From positions 1 to 61,283 of the forward strand of contig JAFLCP010000029.1 in NCBI GenBank assembly GCA_017303505.1: a stretch of 61,283 bases of DNA, given 5' to 3'. Below the pieces are notes generated by a model. It ran no database searches. It saw only the letters and a program-made list of their open reading frames with translations, and was not told where the DNA came from. Position 1 is the stretch's first letter. The number at the start of each line of letters is the position of its first letter. A program made the position numbers and the translations under genes. Of this stretch, positions 18,386-27,070 are shown piece after piece. This stretch comes from Planctomycetota bacterium (GTDB lineage: Bacteria > Planctomycetota > Planctomycetia > Pirellulales > Pirellulaceae).

Positions 18386-19342
18386 ATGGCGGATTTTGGA
18401 TTAATTCCGATTGCAGTATCCTCATTGCAGCCCACGGATGCAGCGATGATGGATCTCTACATGCAGCGTGAGAATGCGGAACCGCAACTCTACCGCGCTA
18501 GCAGTGTGCCGCTGGAACAACGCGACTTGGTAAATCTAAAGTCGCGCGGCATTACCCACCTTTACATTAAAGCCGCCGATCGCGATGCGTATCAATCGTA
18601 TCTACGTGAAACTGTCGATGAGTGGTTGAAAGACTCGTCGCTGTCCGTGGAACTGCGTGTATCGCGAATCAATGAACTATTTAGCGAATCGATCAGCAAA
18701 TCGTTCAAAAAAGAAGATCCCGAAGAAGCAATCAAATTGAGCGGCGAGTTCGGTCGCCTCACTTCAACGTTGCTAAATGATTCACAAGTTGTTGCTGAAG
18801 ACATGATGCAAGTTCTACAGCACGACTATACAACCTTCACGCATTCATCGAACGTATCGTATTACGCGGTGATGCTCGCCAAAGAATTAGGCTATGGTCC
18901 CCAAGACTTGTCGGAAATTGCAACCGGCGGTCTCTTGCATGACGTTGGTAAGATCGAAATTGACGATCGAATCTTGACGAAACCCGGCAAATTGGACGAT
19001 GCGGAATTCCGCCAAATCCGCCGCCATCCCACGGAAGGTTTTCGCAAACTTTGCAAACAGCCAAACGTTTCGTATGGTCAGTTGATGATGACCTACCAAC
19101 ACCATGAACGCTTGGATGGTCGCGGCTATCCCGTCGGCGTCACCGCAGAAGAAATCCACCCATGGGCGAAAATCTGCTGTGTTGTTGACGTGTTCGAAGC
19201 GTTAACAAGCCACCGCCCCTATCGGCAACCTATCTCTGCCGAGACCGCCTTCCAAATTATGTCCAAAGATAATGGCACTGCTTTTGATCCGGAAATCCTG
19301 CGATGTTGGATGCAATTGACCTTGAAGACTGCCAACGTGTAA
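18386..19342 (+). CDS. HD-GYP domain protein (cyclic di-GMP phosphodiesterase)
   Basis: 318 residues, no membrane segment. The N-terminal 140 residues are a helical region seen in other bacterial HD-GYP proteins ('NLKSRGITHLYIKAADRDAY'). The HD-GYP domain spans about 145-310: His153, 'GGLLHDVGKIEIDDRILTKPG' with H185-D186, 'RRHPTEGF' and the diagnostic 'HHERLDGRGYPVG' (GYP at 247-249). All metal ligands visible to me are kept, so hydrolysis of c-di-GMP is likely. Its 3' end overlaps the PilZ-like gene by 40 bases. Confidence 0.92.
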   Translation: MADFGLIPIAVSSLQPTDAAMMDLYMQRENAEPQLYRASSVPLEQRDLVNLKSRGITHLYIKAADRDAYQSYLRETVDEWLKDSSLSVELRVSRINELFSESISKSFKKEDPEEAIKLSGEFGRLTSTLLNDSQVVAEDMMQVLQHDYTTFTHSSNVSYYAVMLAKELGYGPQDLSEIATGGLLHDVGKIEIDDRILTKPGKLDDAEFRQIRRHPTEGFRKLCKQPNVSYGQLMMTYQHHERLDGRGYPVGVTAEEIHPWAKICCVVDVFEALTSHRPYRQPISAETAFQIMSKDNGTAFDPEILRCWMQLTLKTANV

Positions 19343-19734
19343 TCGATTCGGTACCTTGCCTTGTCGAAGTTCCGTCGGCTTATGCAGATCTCCTTCAAGA
19401 AGAAGGCTATGCTGCACCAAGTCCAATGGAAGAACGCAAGTATGCACGGTATCGCTTTTGCCGTCCTGCAGCGTTACAAATTATCGAAGACCTCCCTTTG
19501 CTACCGCGTATGCGCAAAATAGGTGGATCCTATTTGGTAAGCATTTCGATTGGTGGTGCGGCGGTCCTATTTGATGAGCAACTCTATCCACGAGAAAGAG
19601 TTCGCATTTGGATTGCGGCCGATGCCCTAACAGGCACCGTAGCTCGCTGCCGAAGAATCGGCCCTAAATGTTACGAAGTTGGCATCATCCTCGATGAACG
19701 AGTTCAAGTTCACCGAATCACGCGCGGGCACTAA
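19303..19734 (+). CDS. PilZ-like c-di-GMP-binding protein
   Basis: 143 residues, starting inside the HD-GYP gene with a 40-base overlap in another frame. From about residue 44 the pattern is PilZ-like: 'ERKYARYRFCRPAAL' supplies RxxxR, and 'YLVSISIGGAAVLFDEQL' sits where (D/N)xSxxG is expected, with Ser in place of the Asp/Asn. The rest ('VRIWIAADALTGTVARCRRI') fits the PilZ beta barrel. It could read the nucleotide destroyed by its neighbour. Binding is uncertain because of the substitution. A strong terminator follows at 19755. Confidence 0.75.
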   Translation: MLDAIDLEDCQRVIDSVPCLVEVPSAYADLLQEEGYAAPSPMEERKYARYRFCRPAALQIIEDLPLLPRMRKIGGSYLVSISIGGAAVLFDEQLYPRERVRIWIAADALTGTVARCRRIGPKCYEVGIILDERVQVHRITRGH

Positions 19735-19754
19735 TAACTTCTGTATTTCAATTG

Positions 19755-19791
19755 AGGAACGACGTCAGCTCACGCGGTCGTTCCTTTTTTT
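19755..19791 (+). terminator. Rho-independent terminator after the HD-GYP/PilZ pair
   Basis: AGGAACGAC at 19755-19763 pairs perfectly with GTCGTTCCT at 19777-19785, with a 13-base loop, followed by an unbroken T-run to 19791. It lies 21 bases past the PilZ-like stop codon. Confidence 0.88.
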
Positions 19792-19988
19792 GTTGGATTT
19801 CGTCCCCCTCAAACAACCTCGTCTTCGATACGCTCAGTCGCGTGTGTCGGCTGCTTCGTTCAATCTGAGAAAGTTGACGTTTTCTCAGTTTCTCTTTGTG
19901 TCGCCAAGCTGCTAAAATCTTCAGATCACGGCCACAACCTTTCTAAAGTGCTGAAGAGGCGATCGCTATCCTGGTTGAAGAGATCTCT

Positions 19989-20216
19989 ATGACGAATGCA
20001 GTTACTGGAACTTGGTTGGCATTGCTCATCCTTGTTGGAAGTATCGAACAGCAACACCTAGCTCGAACGACACAACGCATTGATGAGTTGACGATTGGGT
20101 TATTGAGTTCGATGAAAAGGGGACGGTTACCCGATTTTTATTTCCCGAAGTACGGTATGCGATCGATCATCGATTTGATTCGATATTCCATTGGATCTAT
20201 GCAGTCCATCATTTAG
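19989..20216 (+). CDS. Possible small hypothetical protein
   Basis: 75 residues in an otherwise gene-free stretch of about 510 bases between the terminator at 19791 and the gene at 20303. There is a hydrophobic N-terminal segment ('GTWLALLILVGSIEQ') then a basic region. A purine-rich AGAGAT precedes the ATG. No family is recognised and there is no coupling to a neighbour, so it may be a chance frame. The rest of the stretch shows nothing else I can support. Confidence 0.25.
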   Translation: MTNAVTGTWLALLILVGSIEQQHLARTTQRIDELTIGLLSSMKRGRLPDFYFPKYGMRSIIDLIRYSIGSMQSII

Positions 20217-20302
20217 CACTCGCTCTTAATTCGAACGCTAACTAACAACTCAATGGCCAAGCCTTTATTGGTTAGGCCTAACTCCCAACGTGCAGGCTAC
20301 TC

Positions 20303-21067
20303 GTGACGACAAAACTAAAAGCATGGGAAAGACCTCATTATGCCCCCGGTGGTGGCGAACCTTTCCTGTTTTATGTCATTTATGGGAACATCGAAAAATC
20401 TGCTCCCTTGTCGCGACAACAATACCGAACCCTGGGTGTACCCAGCGGGATCGAACTCGCTTCGTATGGTCCCTCGAAGCATCCGGATGTGCCAAGTAGT
20501 TTTTGCGAGGGCTATTTGTGGGATGAGTTCAAGAATCAGGCTCCAAACCTCGCCACACAAGTTGAAGGGTGCGATCAATGCTTGATATTGCAAGGGACCC
20601 CAGAAGAATTTGCCACGCTGAATTATCTGCGTGACACAGTCGGCCTTATCACTTATCTACTGGACCAAGGAGGTTGCGCTGTTTACGACCCACTCATGTT
20701 TCGATGGTGGGCTGCAGCTGATTGGAAAGAACAACTCTTTGTACCGGCAGCTCCCGTTCCGCGTCACCACGCGGTGATTCTAGTGTCTGACGAAGCAAAA
20801 TCGTCCCTAAAGTGGTTTCACACGCGCGGCCTGCGAAAATTCGGTCGACCTGATATCAGTGTTCGGCATGTCCCGCTCGAATATGAAGAGGGTGTTATTG
20901 ACTTGTGCAATCGCCTCATCGAACACATGGCCTTTGGGCATATTGTCCCAGAAGGTCAAAGAATCAACATGAAATCTCTTCCCTGCGGCGGCATCATTCA
21001 ACACGGTGGCGACCTAGATGATCCCGATTTCAACAACGTGCATATTGAAGTTAAACTGAATCTATAA
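20303..21067 (+). CDS. Hypothetical cytoplasmic protein
   Basis: 254 residues from a GTG at 20303; an in-frame stop lies 24 bases upstream and no internal ATG is close, so this start is nearly forced. No signal peptide or membrane helix. Features seen: Trp-rich 'YDPLMFRWWAAADWKEQ', 'PRHHAVILVSDEAKSSLKWFHTRG', and a C-terminal 'IVPEGQRINMKSLPCGGIIQHGG'. The arrangement recalls bacterial proteins that measure or store small peptides, but I do not recognise the family and give no function. Stands alone between a gene-poor stretch and the zinc peptidase. Confidence 0.7.
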   Translation: MTTKLKAWERPHYAPGGGEPFLFYVIYGNIEKSAPLSRQQYRTLGVPSGIELASYGPSKHPDVPSSFCEGYLWDEFKNQAPNLATQVEGCDQCLILQGTPEEFATLNYLRDTVGLITYLLDQGGCAVYDPLMFRWWAAADWKEQLFVPAAPVPRHHAVILVSDEAKSSLKWFHTRGLRKFGRPDISVRHVPLEYEEGVIDLCNRLIEHMAFGHIVPEGQRINMKSLPCGGIIQHGGDLDDPDFNNVHIEVKLNL

Positions 21068-21239
21068 TCCATGCCTCCTGACCAAATTGTTGGCGTTTTT
21101 CGTCAATTGCGAAGAGCGACAGCTAGTAGATTCTGCAAATTGAGACCAAAATGCTTGTGATTGAAGTTCTCTCCTGTAGCGAACGTTTCGTTTGTTCTGC
21201 TCAAGAGTCAGCTTATCAGTTTTGTCAGGAGATCGTGCT

Positions 21240-22115
21240 GTGCGTTGGAAAGGCCGTGAAGAAAGTACCAATGTTGAAGATCAACGCCGCAGTTCTGGCC
21301 CCAAGATGGCGGCAGGGGGTGGTGGCCTTGTTTTGCTAATCGCGGTCATCGCGCTTTTCCTGGGAATGGATCCCCTTGACGTGCTGCGGATCGCCCAGCA
21401 GCAACAGCCAATCGGTAATGTTCAACCTGAAGAACAAGGCAGTGAGACTCCCTTCAGCAAAGAAGAGGAAGAGATGGCCCAGTTCGTGCGGGTCATCCTC
21501 AAAGATACGGAAGATGTTTGGGATAAAGTTTTTGCACAAGCGGGTGAGCGATATCAAAAACCGACATTGGTCCTCTTCTCTGGTTCCACCAAATCGGCTT
21601 GCGGATATGCCGACAAAGCCGTCGGCCCTTTTTATTGCCCCGGCGATAGTAAGGTCTATATCGACCTGAGTTTCTTCAATGAACTAGCCGCGAAGTATCG
21701 TGCAGCGGGAGAATTTCCACGCGCTTATGTGATTGCCCATGAAGTGGGACATCACATCCAGAATTTGCTCGGTACCTCTGATGAAGTTAGCAACTTGCAA
21801 CAACGAGTAGGAAAAAAAGAAGGCAACCAACTTTCGGTACGTTTAGAACTTCAAGCCGATTACTATGCTGGCGTGTGGGCGCATCATCTCCAGAAAATGA
21901 AAGGCGTTTTGGAAGAACAAGATATCAAACAAGCCATTGTTGCCGCACAAGCGATCGGCGATGACCGCTTGCAAAAGCAAGCTCAAGGTTATGTTGTCCC
22001 GGATTCCTTTACGCATGGCACAGCCGAACAGCGAGCTCGCTGGTTCTACAAAGGATTCAAGTCGGGTGATGTCGATGGAGGCAACACCTTCGAAATTAAA
22101 TACGACGCGTTGTAA
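21240..22115 (+). CDS. YpfJ-family neutral zinc metallopeptidase
   Basis: 291 residues from a GTG at 21240, chosen because AGGAG lies eight bases upstream and the protein then begins 'VRWKGREESTNVEDQRR', the family's normal N-terminus. One membrane helix follows near residues 25-45 ('GGLVLLIAVIALFLGMDPL'), then the peptidase domain: 'VLFSGSTKSACGYADKAVGPFYCP', the zinc site 'IAHEVGHHIQNLLG' (H167, H171), and 'RLELQADYYAGVWAHH' with the third-ligand region. An inner-membrane-anchored metallopeptidase of unknown substrate. Convergent with moxR, 17 bases apart. Confidence 0.92.
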   Translation: MRWKGREESTNVEDQRRSSGPKMAAGGGGLVLLIAVIALFLGMDPLDVLRIAQQQQPIGNVQPEEQGSETPFSKEEEEMAQFVRVILKDTEDVWDKVFAQAGERYQKPTLVLFSGSTKSACGYADKAVGPFYCPGDSKVYIDLSFFNELAAKYRAAGEFPRAYVIAHEVGHHIQNLLGTSDEVSNLQQRVGKKEGNQLSVRLELQADYYAGVWAHHLQKMKGVLEEQDIKQAIVAAQAIGDDRLQKQAQGYVVPDSFTHGTAEQRARWFYKGFKSGDVDGGNTFEIKYDAL

Positions 22116-22132
22116 ATCTTAAACCCGCGGGC

Positions 22133-23137
22133 CTAAGTTCCTTTTTCGGGGACTTTTTCCAAGATATCAAGCAGTACAGAATCGGAAACGATCCCTTCCG
22201 CCTGAGCCTCAAAATTCAACAGCACGCGATGTCGCATACTGGGTACAAACACGCGGCGTACATCTTCGTAACTCACGTTATAACGTCCATCCAATAGTGC
22301 TCGAACTTTGGCGGCTAATGCCAAGGTTTGGGCGCCACGCGGACTCGCACCCCAACGCACATATTTGTTTGTGACCTCAGCCGCTAGAGCACCTTCCGGA
22401 TGCGTTGCTAGTACCAAACGTACGATGTAATCTTGCACGTGGCCAGCCAGGATTACCTCCCGAACTAACTTCTGCCACTTGAGGATTTCATCCCCATCCA
22501 TCACCTTGTCGATGGCAATCTTGGTCCCTTTGGTTGTCCGCTCCACGATCGTGCTGAGCTCATCTTTGCTGCTGTACCCCACAACAAGCTTAAACATAAA
22601 ACGATCGAGCTGGGCTTCCGGAAGTGGATACGTACCTTCTTGTTCGATTGGGTTTTGCGTGGCCAGCACGAAAAAGGGTTGCTTCAATTGAAAGCGTTGG
22701 CCAGCGACAGTCACTGTTCCTTCTTGCATAATCTCCAAGAGGGCAGATTGTGTTTTGGGGGTAGCTCGGTTGATTTCGTCAGCCAATAGCAATTGAGTAA
22801 ACACGGGACCTTTCTGAAATTCAAACGCTCTTCTTCCCTCCGGCGTTTCAACAATCATATTGGTTCCCAAAATGTCGGCGGGCATCAAATCGGGAGTGAA
22901 TTGAATTCGACTAAACTGTAGATTCAAAACCTCCGACAAAGTCCGAACCAGCATCGTCTTGCCTAAGCCCGGCACACCTTCCAGCAAACAATGCCCACCC
23001 ACAAAGATGGCTGTTAAAACGCCATGCACCACTTCGTCATGGCCAACGATACAACGGCCAATTTGTTCGCGCACTTCGGTGTAGCGTTTCTTGAATTCGT
23101 CTGCCTGTTGTTGCATCGACTCGACAAGATTGCTCAT
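22133..23137 (-). CDS. MoxR-family AAA+ ATPase
   Basis: 334 residues from the ATG at 23137; a TTG four codons earlier is possible. Walker A is 'LLEGVPGLGKTMLVRTL', Walker B 'LLADEINRATPKTQSALLE', sensor 1 'FVLATQNPIEQEGTYPLPEAQLDRF' and the arginine-containing 'GASPRGAQTLALAAK' region close the module. MoxR ATPases act as chaperones that assemble or activate VWA-domain partners; the VWA protein gene ends 26 bases upstream. Third gene of the PSP1-VWA-MoxR minus-strand set; more often MoxR comes first in such operons. Confidence 0.93.
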   Translation of the reverse strand: MSNLVESMQQQADEFKKRYTEVREQIGRCIVGHDEVVHGVLTAIFVGGHCLLEGVPGLGKTMLVRTLSEVLNLQFSRIQFTPDLMPADILGTNMIVETPEGRRAFEFQKGPVFTQLLLADEINRATPKTQSALLEIMQEGTVTVAGQRFQLKQPFFVLATQNPIEQEGTYPLPEAQLDRFMFKLVVGYSSKDELSTIVERTTKGTKIAIDKVMDGDEILKWQKLVREVILAGHVQDYIVRLVLATHPEGALAAEVTNKYVRWGASPRGAQTLALAAKVRALLDGRYNVSYEDVRRVFVPSMRHRVLLNFEAQAEGIVSDSVLLDILEKVPEKGT

Positions 23138-23163
23138 GGATTTATCCAATTCATCGGTGAATG

Positions 23164-26100
23164 TTAGTTAGAGTCTTTTCTATTCTTTTGAGCAGCTTTT
23201 TTAGCAGCCAACAAACGCGAAGTGTAGTTTTCCTGTTCTTCAGCGGTCATTTTGGGTGAACTCTCGCTTGCTTGGCTCTGAACAGGTTTCGTAGATGCAT
23301 GGCTGGCGAGTTCCCCAGATACAGCCCCATCGGTGTCGCCAGCATTGGTTTCGAATCGACTAGCGGCTCGTTGTCCAGCCAGTTCATCTCCCACTGCCGC
23401 TTTACGATTTCGAAGTTGCTCCAAATTCTTCTGCCGTTCGGCATCTTCGGCGCGTGGTGTTTTTCGAAATCGCTTGCTTAGATACTGAATGACAACTTGA
23501 GGCTCAAGCGCCAAGCGACGAACTAAGATATCCGTGAAGAACAAAACGCTTCCCGCACATAACATCCATGGCCAGATGTCCGTCAAGCTAAACGCTTTTT
23601 GCAACCCACTGCGGAAACGATCTACGACCGAGATTTCCTTAAAACTTGCTGGCTCTAGCGGCAAACCGATCACACCTGGCTCTCCACCTTTAGGTTGTAA
23701 TGCCGCATACTGTTCCAATAGATTCAGGTTGATGGGCCGCACACGGTATTCATCGGAAAATGGCACCGCAAAACCTGTTGTCAGCAAGGCCTTACCCGGT
23801 CCTGGGGACACCGTGAGCATATAACTCCCTGCTGAATTGGCATCGAACTCGCCGACATATCGCCCCGGAGCTTGTTGTCGCATCGTAATGGGAAACGGCT
23901 TCATATCTGGCCCAACTCCAACGGACGACAACTCCAGAAAATTCAAGAAGCGATCTTCATCGTCTAGTGCGTTAACGATGATTTGTGCGCGTCCATCTTT
24001 CATCTGCGTTGCAACGGTGAACTTCCCTTCGTCTTCTGAGGGCCTCATCGTCCATCGCACCAATTGGCTCCAAAACCGGTCATACGATTCCCAACTTTTC
24101 CAGGCTGAGGCCCAGCGTTTCCCTGCATCACTTGTAAACACAGCCGTACGTCCTAAGCCATAATTCCATGTTGCCAGAATCGTTTGATTTTCTGGTTCTG
24201 CAGGACGTGGTGAGCGTACCGCCACTTGTACCAAAGGGCTTTCTTTAGCCGTGGTGAGCACAAAGCCGGACAAGCTTGGCAATTGGTTATTGATCCCCTG
24301 CATGACTTCATGTGGATAACTGACAGCGGGCTGAACGCCACCCTGGGGCTCGAAGGCGAGCGGCTTGGAAACCTTCATCGCCTCCCGCACAAAGATTTTT
24401 GGCAGGGCTTTGGGATTCGAAGCAACATAGTAGTTTCCCCCTGTCGCATTAGCAATTTTTTGCAGTATCTGATGTCCGGCTGGACCATGCGCACCAACGG
24501 CCACCGTAGAAATTTTGATCTTGGCTCGCACGAATTGATTGATCAAATTGTTGGTAGGTTCAGATGGATCACCATCGCTGATAATGATCGCATGTTTGAC
24601 TGAGGCCTTGGTGCTCTGCAAGCCATTCAGAACCATACTCATCCCCGGTTCAAACTCAGGCATATCACCTGGAGTCATGCGGCTGAGACGGGCTCGCATT
24701 TTGGAACGATTGGGGCCTACTTGGCTTAAGCCGTTGTCCCACAGCCAAGTATCGCGAGCGACATTATCGAAGTTCACTATACCGCAGTAATCCATTGGCC
24801 CGAGAACATCAATCGCCGCGCGGGCTATAACCTTCTGCCAATAATTGCCTTCGGGAATTTCTGACGCATGTAGAATCATCGCCAATGCCCCAACAGCTTC
24901 GATTTTCGAATTCTTGATTTGAAAATCGACGGGCATTGCTTTTTCGAGTTCGGTGTTAGCCCAGCCACCTGCACCAAATGCTTCAGGACCACCGATCATC
25001 AAGAGCCCACAACCGAATTGTTCGGTGTTACGAACCAACATTTCCATTTGACTATTGGTAAACTCAGAAATCTCGCCAGCATCTTCACCCGTAGTTCGCG
25101 GCACTCCAGCTAAGATCACTGAATCATAAGCCTGCAACTCGGGGAGGCTGCTGAATAACTGATTGCTTGGCTGTACCTCGACTTCGATCTCATTTCTGCG
25201 AAGTGTCTCCACTAATGGATCGTATTCACCGGGCGTTCGCCAATTTTCAATTAGCAATACTCGACCTTTACCGCGAACATAAGCAAATGCATTCGCGCGA
25301 TTGTTTTGACTCAGAGCATCTTGTTGGTTGTCTTTGGCGACAAATTCAGCCTCGTAGACATAACCAGCAGGTTGATCGATGGTGTGCTGTATGGGGAAAA
25401 CATTCACTTCTCTATCGAGAACGACATCTTCCTCAATGAGCACCTCCTGCTGAGCTCCCAGACGACGCCAAACTCGCAGTTTCCCCGGCACATCTGCACT
25501 AGCTGCCTCACCTTGATAACGATGAATCACGACTCGCGCTTCGATCGGTTGTCCTTGTCGAATGTTCGAGGGCAAATCGATTTTTTCCACTAACACCTCT
25601 GAAGTGGAATCAAGCTTAACCGGGACGATATCGATACCGATACCTGCTTCAGCTAGAGAGCGCACGACATTCGCTGAGCTTCCCACTGTTTCCAAACCGT
25701 CGGTTACAATCACGACGCGCTTCGCCGTATCCTCGGGAAACGCAGCCTGTGCGAGCTTCAATGCGGCTTCAAGATTGGTGGCGTCACGTCCACCAAAGTT
25801 ACTCTCGACATTTCGCAGCAGAGGTAAGGTATCGTCAAAGGGCTGGATCTCGATCGCCGCATTTCGACCAAATACGACCATCCCAGCCCGATCTTCACGC
25901 GCCGATTGCCGATGTTGCTCGGACGATTGCCGAACGAACTCGAGCATCAACTCGCGTTTTGCCAGCGGAATACTATCGCTTTGGTCCAGGACGTAAATCA
26001 CCGATACCTTTTCGCTGATTCGTTTCCATTGAACACCCGCCAGTGCAAACACTAGGGCGATCAACATTAACGATCGGAATAAAAGTGCGGACCAACGCCT

Positions 26101-26211
26101 GAAATTACCGAGTGTCGACAGGGGCTTGAAACTCCACCACCATAAAATCGGCAGCAAAGTCAACAACAAGAGGTACCATGGAAATTCGAATCCAATTTGG
26201 TATCGATTCAT
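23164..26211 (-). CDS. Large VWA-domain membrane protein with GATase1-like region
   Basis: 1015 residues. Two N-terminal membrane helices (about 11-27 and 41-60), then a von Willebrand A domain with the MIDAS motif in 'VIYVLDQSDSIPLAK' (DxSxS). Around residues 310-430 is a glutamine-amidotransferase-like region ('GRVLLIENWRTPGEYDPLVE', 'CGLLMIGGPEAFGAGGW'), followed by a second VWA-like part ('KHAIIISDGDPSEPTNNLI'). A last helix near residue 890 ('PWMLCAGSVLFFTDILVRR') precedes a charged cytoplasmic tail. This is the BatA-like architecture common beside MoxR; it probably forms a periplasmic complex controlled by that ATPase. Confidence 0.9.
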   Translation of the reverse strand: MNRYQIGFEFPWYLLLLTLLPILWWWSFKPLSTLGNFRRWSALLFRSLMLIALVFALAGVQWKRISEKVSVIYVLDQSDSIPLAKRELMLEFVRQSSEQHRQSAREDRAGMVVFGRNAAIEIQPFDDTLPLLRNVESNFGGRDATNLEAALKLAQAAFPEDTAKRVVIVTDGLETVGSSANVVRSLAEAGIGIDIVPVKLDSTSEVLVEKIDLPSNIRQGQPIEARVVIHRYQGEAASADVPGKLRVWRRLGAQQEVLIEEDVVLDREVNVFPIQHTIDQPAGYVYEAEFVAKDNQQDALSQNNRANAFAYVRGKGRVLLIENWRTPGEYDPLVETLRRNEIEVEVQPSNQLFSSLPELQAYDSVILAGVPRTTGEDAGEISEFTNSQMEMLVRNTEQFGCGLLMIGGPEAFGAGGWANTELEKAMPVDFQIKNSKIEAVGALAMILHASEIPEGNYWQKVIARAAIDVLGPMDYCGIVNFDNVARDTWLWDNGLSQVGPNRSKMRARLSRMTPGDMPEFEPGMSMVLNGLQSTKASVKHAIIISDGDPSEPTNNLINQFVRAKIKISTVAVGAHGPAGHQILQKIANATGGNYYVASNPKALPKIFVREAMKVSKPLAFEPQGGVQPAVSYPHEVMQGINNQLPSLSGFVLTTAKESPLVQVAVRSPRPAEPENQTILATWNYGLGRTAVFTSDAGKRWASAWKSWESYDRFWSQLVRWTMRPSEDEGKFTVATQMKDGRAQIIVNALDDEDRFLNFLELSSVGVGPDMKPFPITMRQQAPGRYVGEFDANSAGSYMLTVSPGPGKALLTTGFAVPFSDEYRVRPINLNLLEQYAALQPKGGEPGVIGLPLEPASFKEISVVDRFRSGLQKAFSLTDIWPWMLCAGSVLFFTDILVRRLALEPQVVIQYLSKRFRKTPRAEDAERQKNLEQLRNRKAAVGDELAGQRAASRFETNAGDTDGAVSGELASHASTKPVQSQASESSPKMTAEEQENYTSRLLAAKKAAQKNRKDSN

Positions 26212-26231
26212 GGTTTAATCCCCAATGACCT

Positions 26232-26813
26232 TTAGATTCGCTTTTTGGATCCGCAGGCTTGAGCAACTCCGCAACCTTTACATCCGGAGGATGCGCAACC
26301 ATGATCCTTGGTGCCGCAACCAGGGCCGCAACCTTTTTCAAGCAGTTCGGCCAAACGACTTTGCTGCACGGTTTGTTGAAAACGCTCCGCTAGTGAATTC
26401 ATAAGATGTTGAACAGAATCCGGCGTGGCACTCAAGAAATGGAAGTAAACTGTTTGGCAATCGAGCATCGGCTCAACTTCCAAGAGCACTGCTGTGGGAT
26501 CCAGCTCGGCGATGGCTGTTGCCGCGTCGGGCAGGAATTGATCGGCTAGCTTTTTCAACTCCGAATGCAAGTACAGTTCTTCGGTGACGGCACGTCGCAA
26601 AATGTTCCCATCGAACTGAATGGGCGTGTCTGCTTCTATCGATAAAGGTGCTTCCGCCAGAACCTCGCCCAATTCAATACCACGATTTGTGCGACAAATT
26701 ACGGTTAGACCGCGTCCCAGCTTCAAATCCGGTTCACCCAAAAGCCGCGCGATCTGGGCATGTACGCCCACACGCACCAAATATGTCGTATATGTCGCCA
26801 ATTCGCCAATCAA
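26232..26813 (-). CDS. PSP1-like protein with cysteine-rich tail
   Basis: 193 residues. The start is a TTG at 26813: a stop codon lies four codons upstream and no ATG occurs in the first half. The N-terminal 'TYLVRVGVHAQIARLLG' and 'RGLTVICRTNRGIELGEVLAE' match planctomycete PSP1-domain proteins, and 'LEVEPMLDCQTVYFHFLSA' fits the conserved C-terminal part of that domain. The last 33 residues are Gly/Cys-rich ('GCGPGCGTKDHGCASSGC' and on), with six cysteines in all. PSP1 proteins elsewhere (for example RicT) belong to an Fe-S-containing RNA-processing regulator, so the tail may hold metal. First gene of the VWA-MoxR set. Confidence 0.78.
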   Translation of the reverse strand: MIGELATYTTYLVRVGVHAQIARLLGEPDLKLGRGLTVICRTNRGIELGEVLAEAPLSIEADTPIQFDGNILRRAVTEELYLHSELKKLADQFLPDAATAIAELDPTAVLLEVEPMLDCQTVYFHFLSATPDSVQHLMNSLAERFQQTVQQSRLAELLEKGCGPGCGTKDHGCASSGCKGCGVAQACGSKKRI

Positions 26814-27070
26814 GCGGTGGTTCTATCCTATAAAGTGAACGAAATTCTATACCCTACGGACCCTTCTACACTTAAGGATGGTAACCGATGCGGGCCCCGC
26901 AGAAAAGCGAAGTGCCAGCAAATGAACAAATAAACACCCAAACATCTGCTTACACGCTTACGGTTTCCGATTTCCATCAAATACGCTACTATTTCCAACC
27001 GAGAGTGCTTTGTTTGTCGCCGACAATCAAAGTCTTGATTCCTCAGATGTTAGCCGCGAAAGAAGTTCTG

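Noticed and set aside
26888-27070. 61-residue N-terminal extension of BioB
   Set aside because: Although AAGGA precedes the ATG at 26888, the added residues match no BioB; the start at 27071 fits the family. Not fully excluded.
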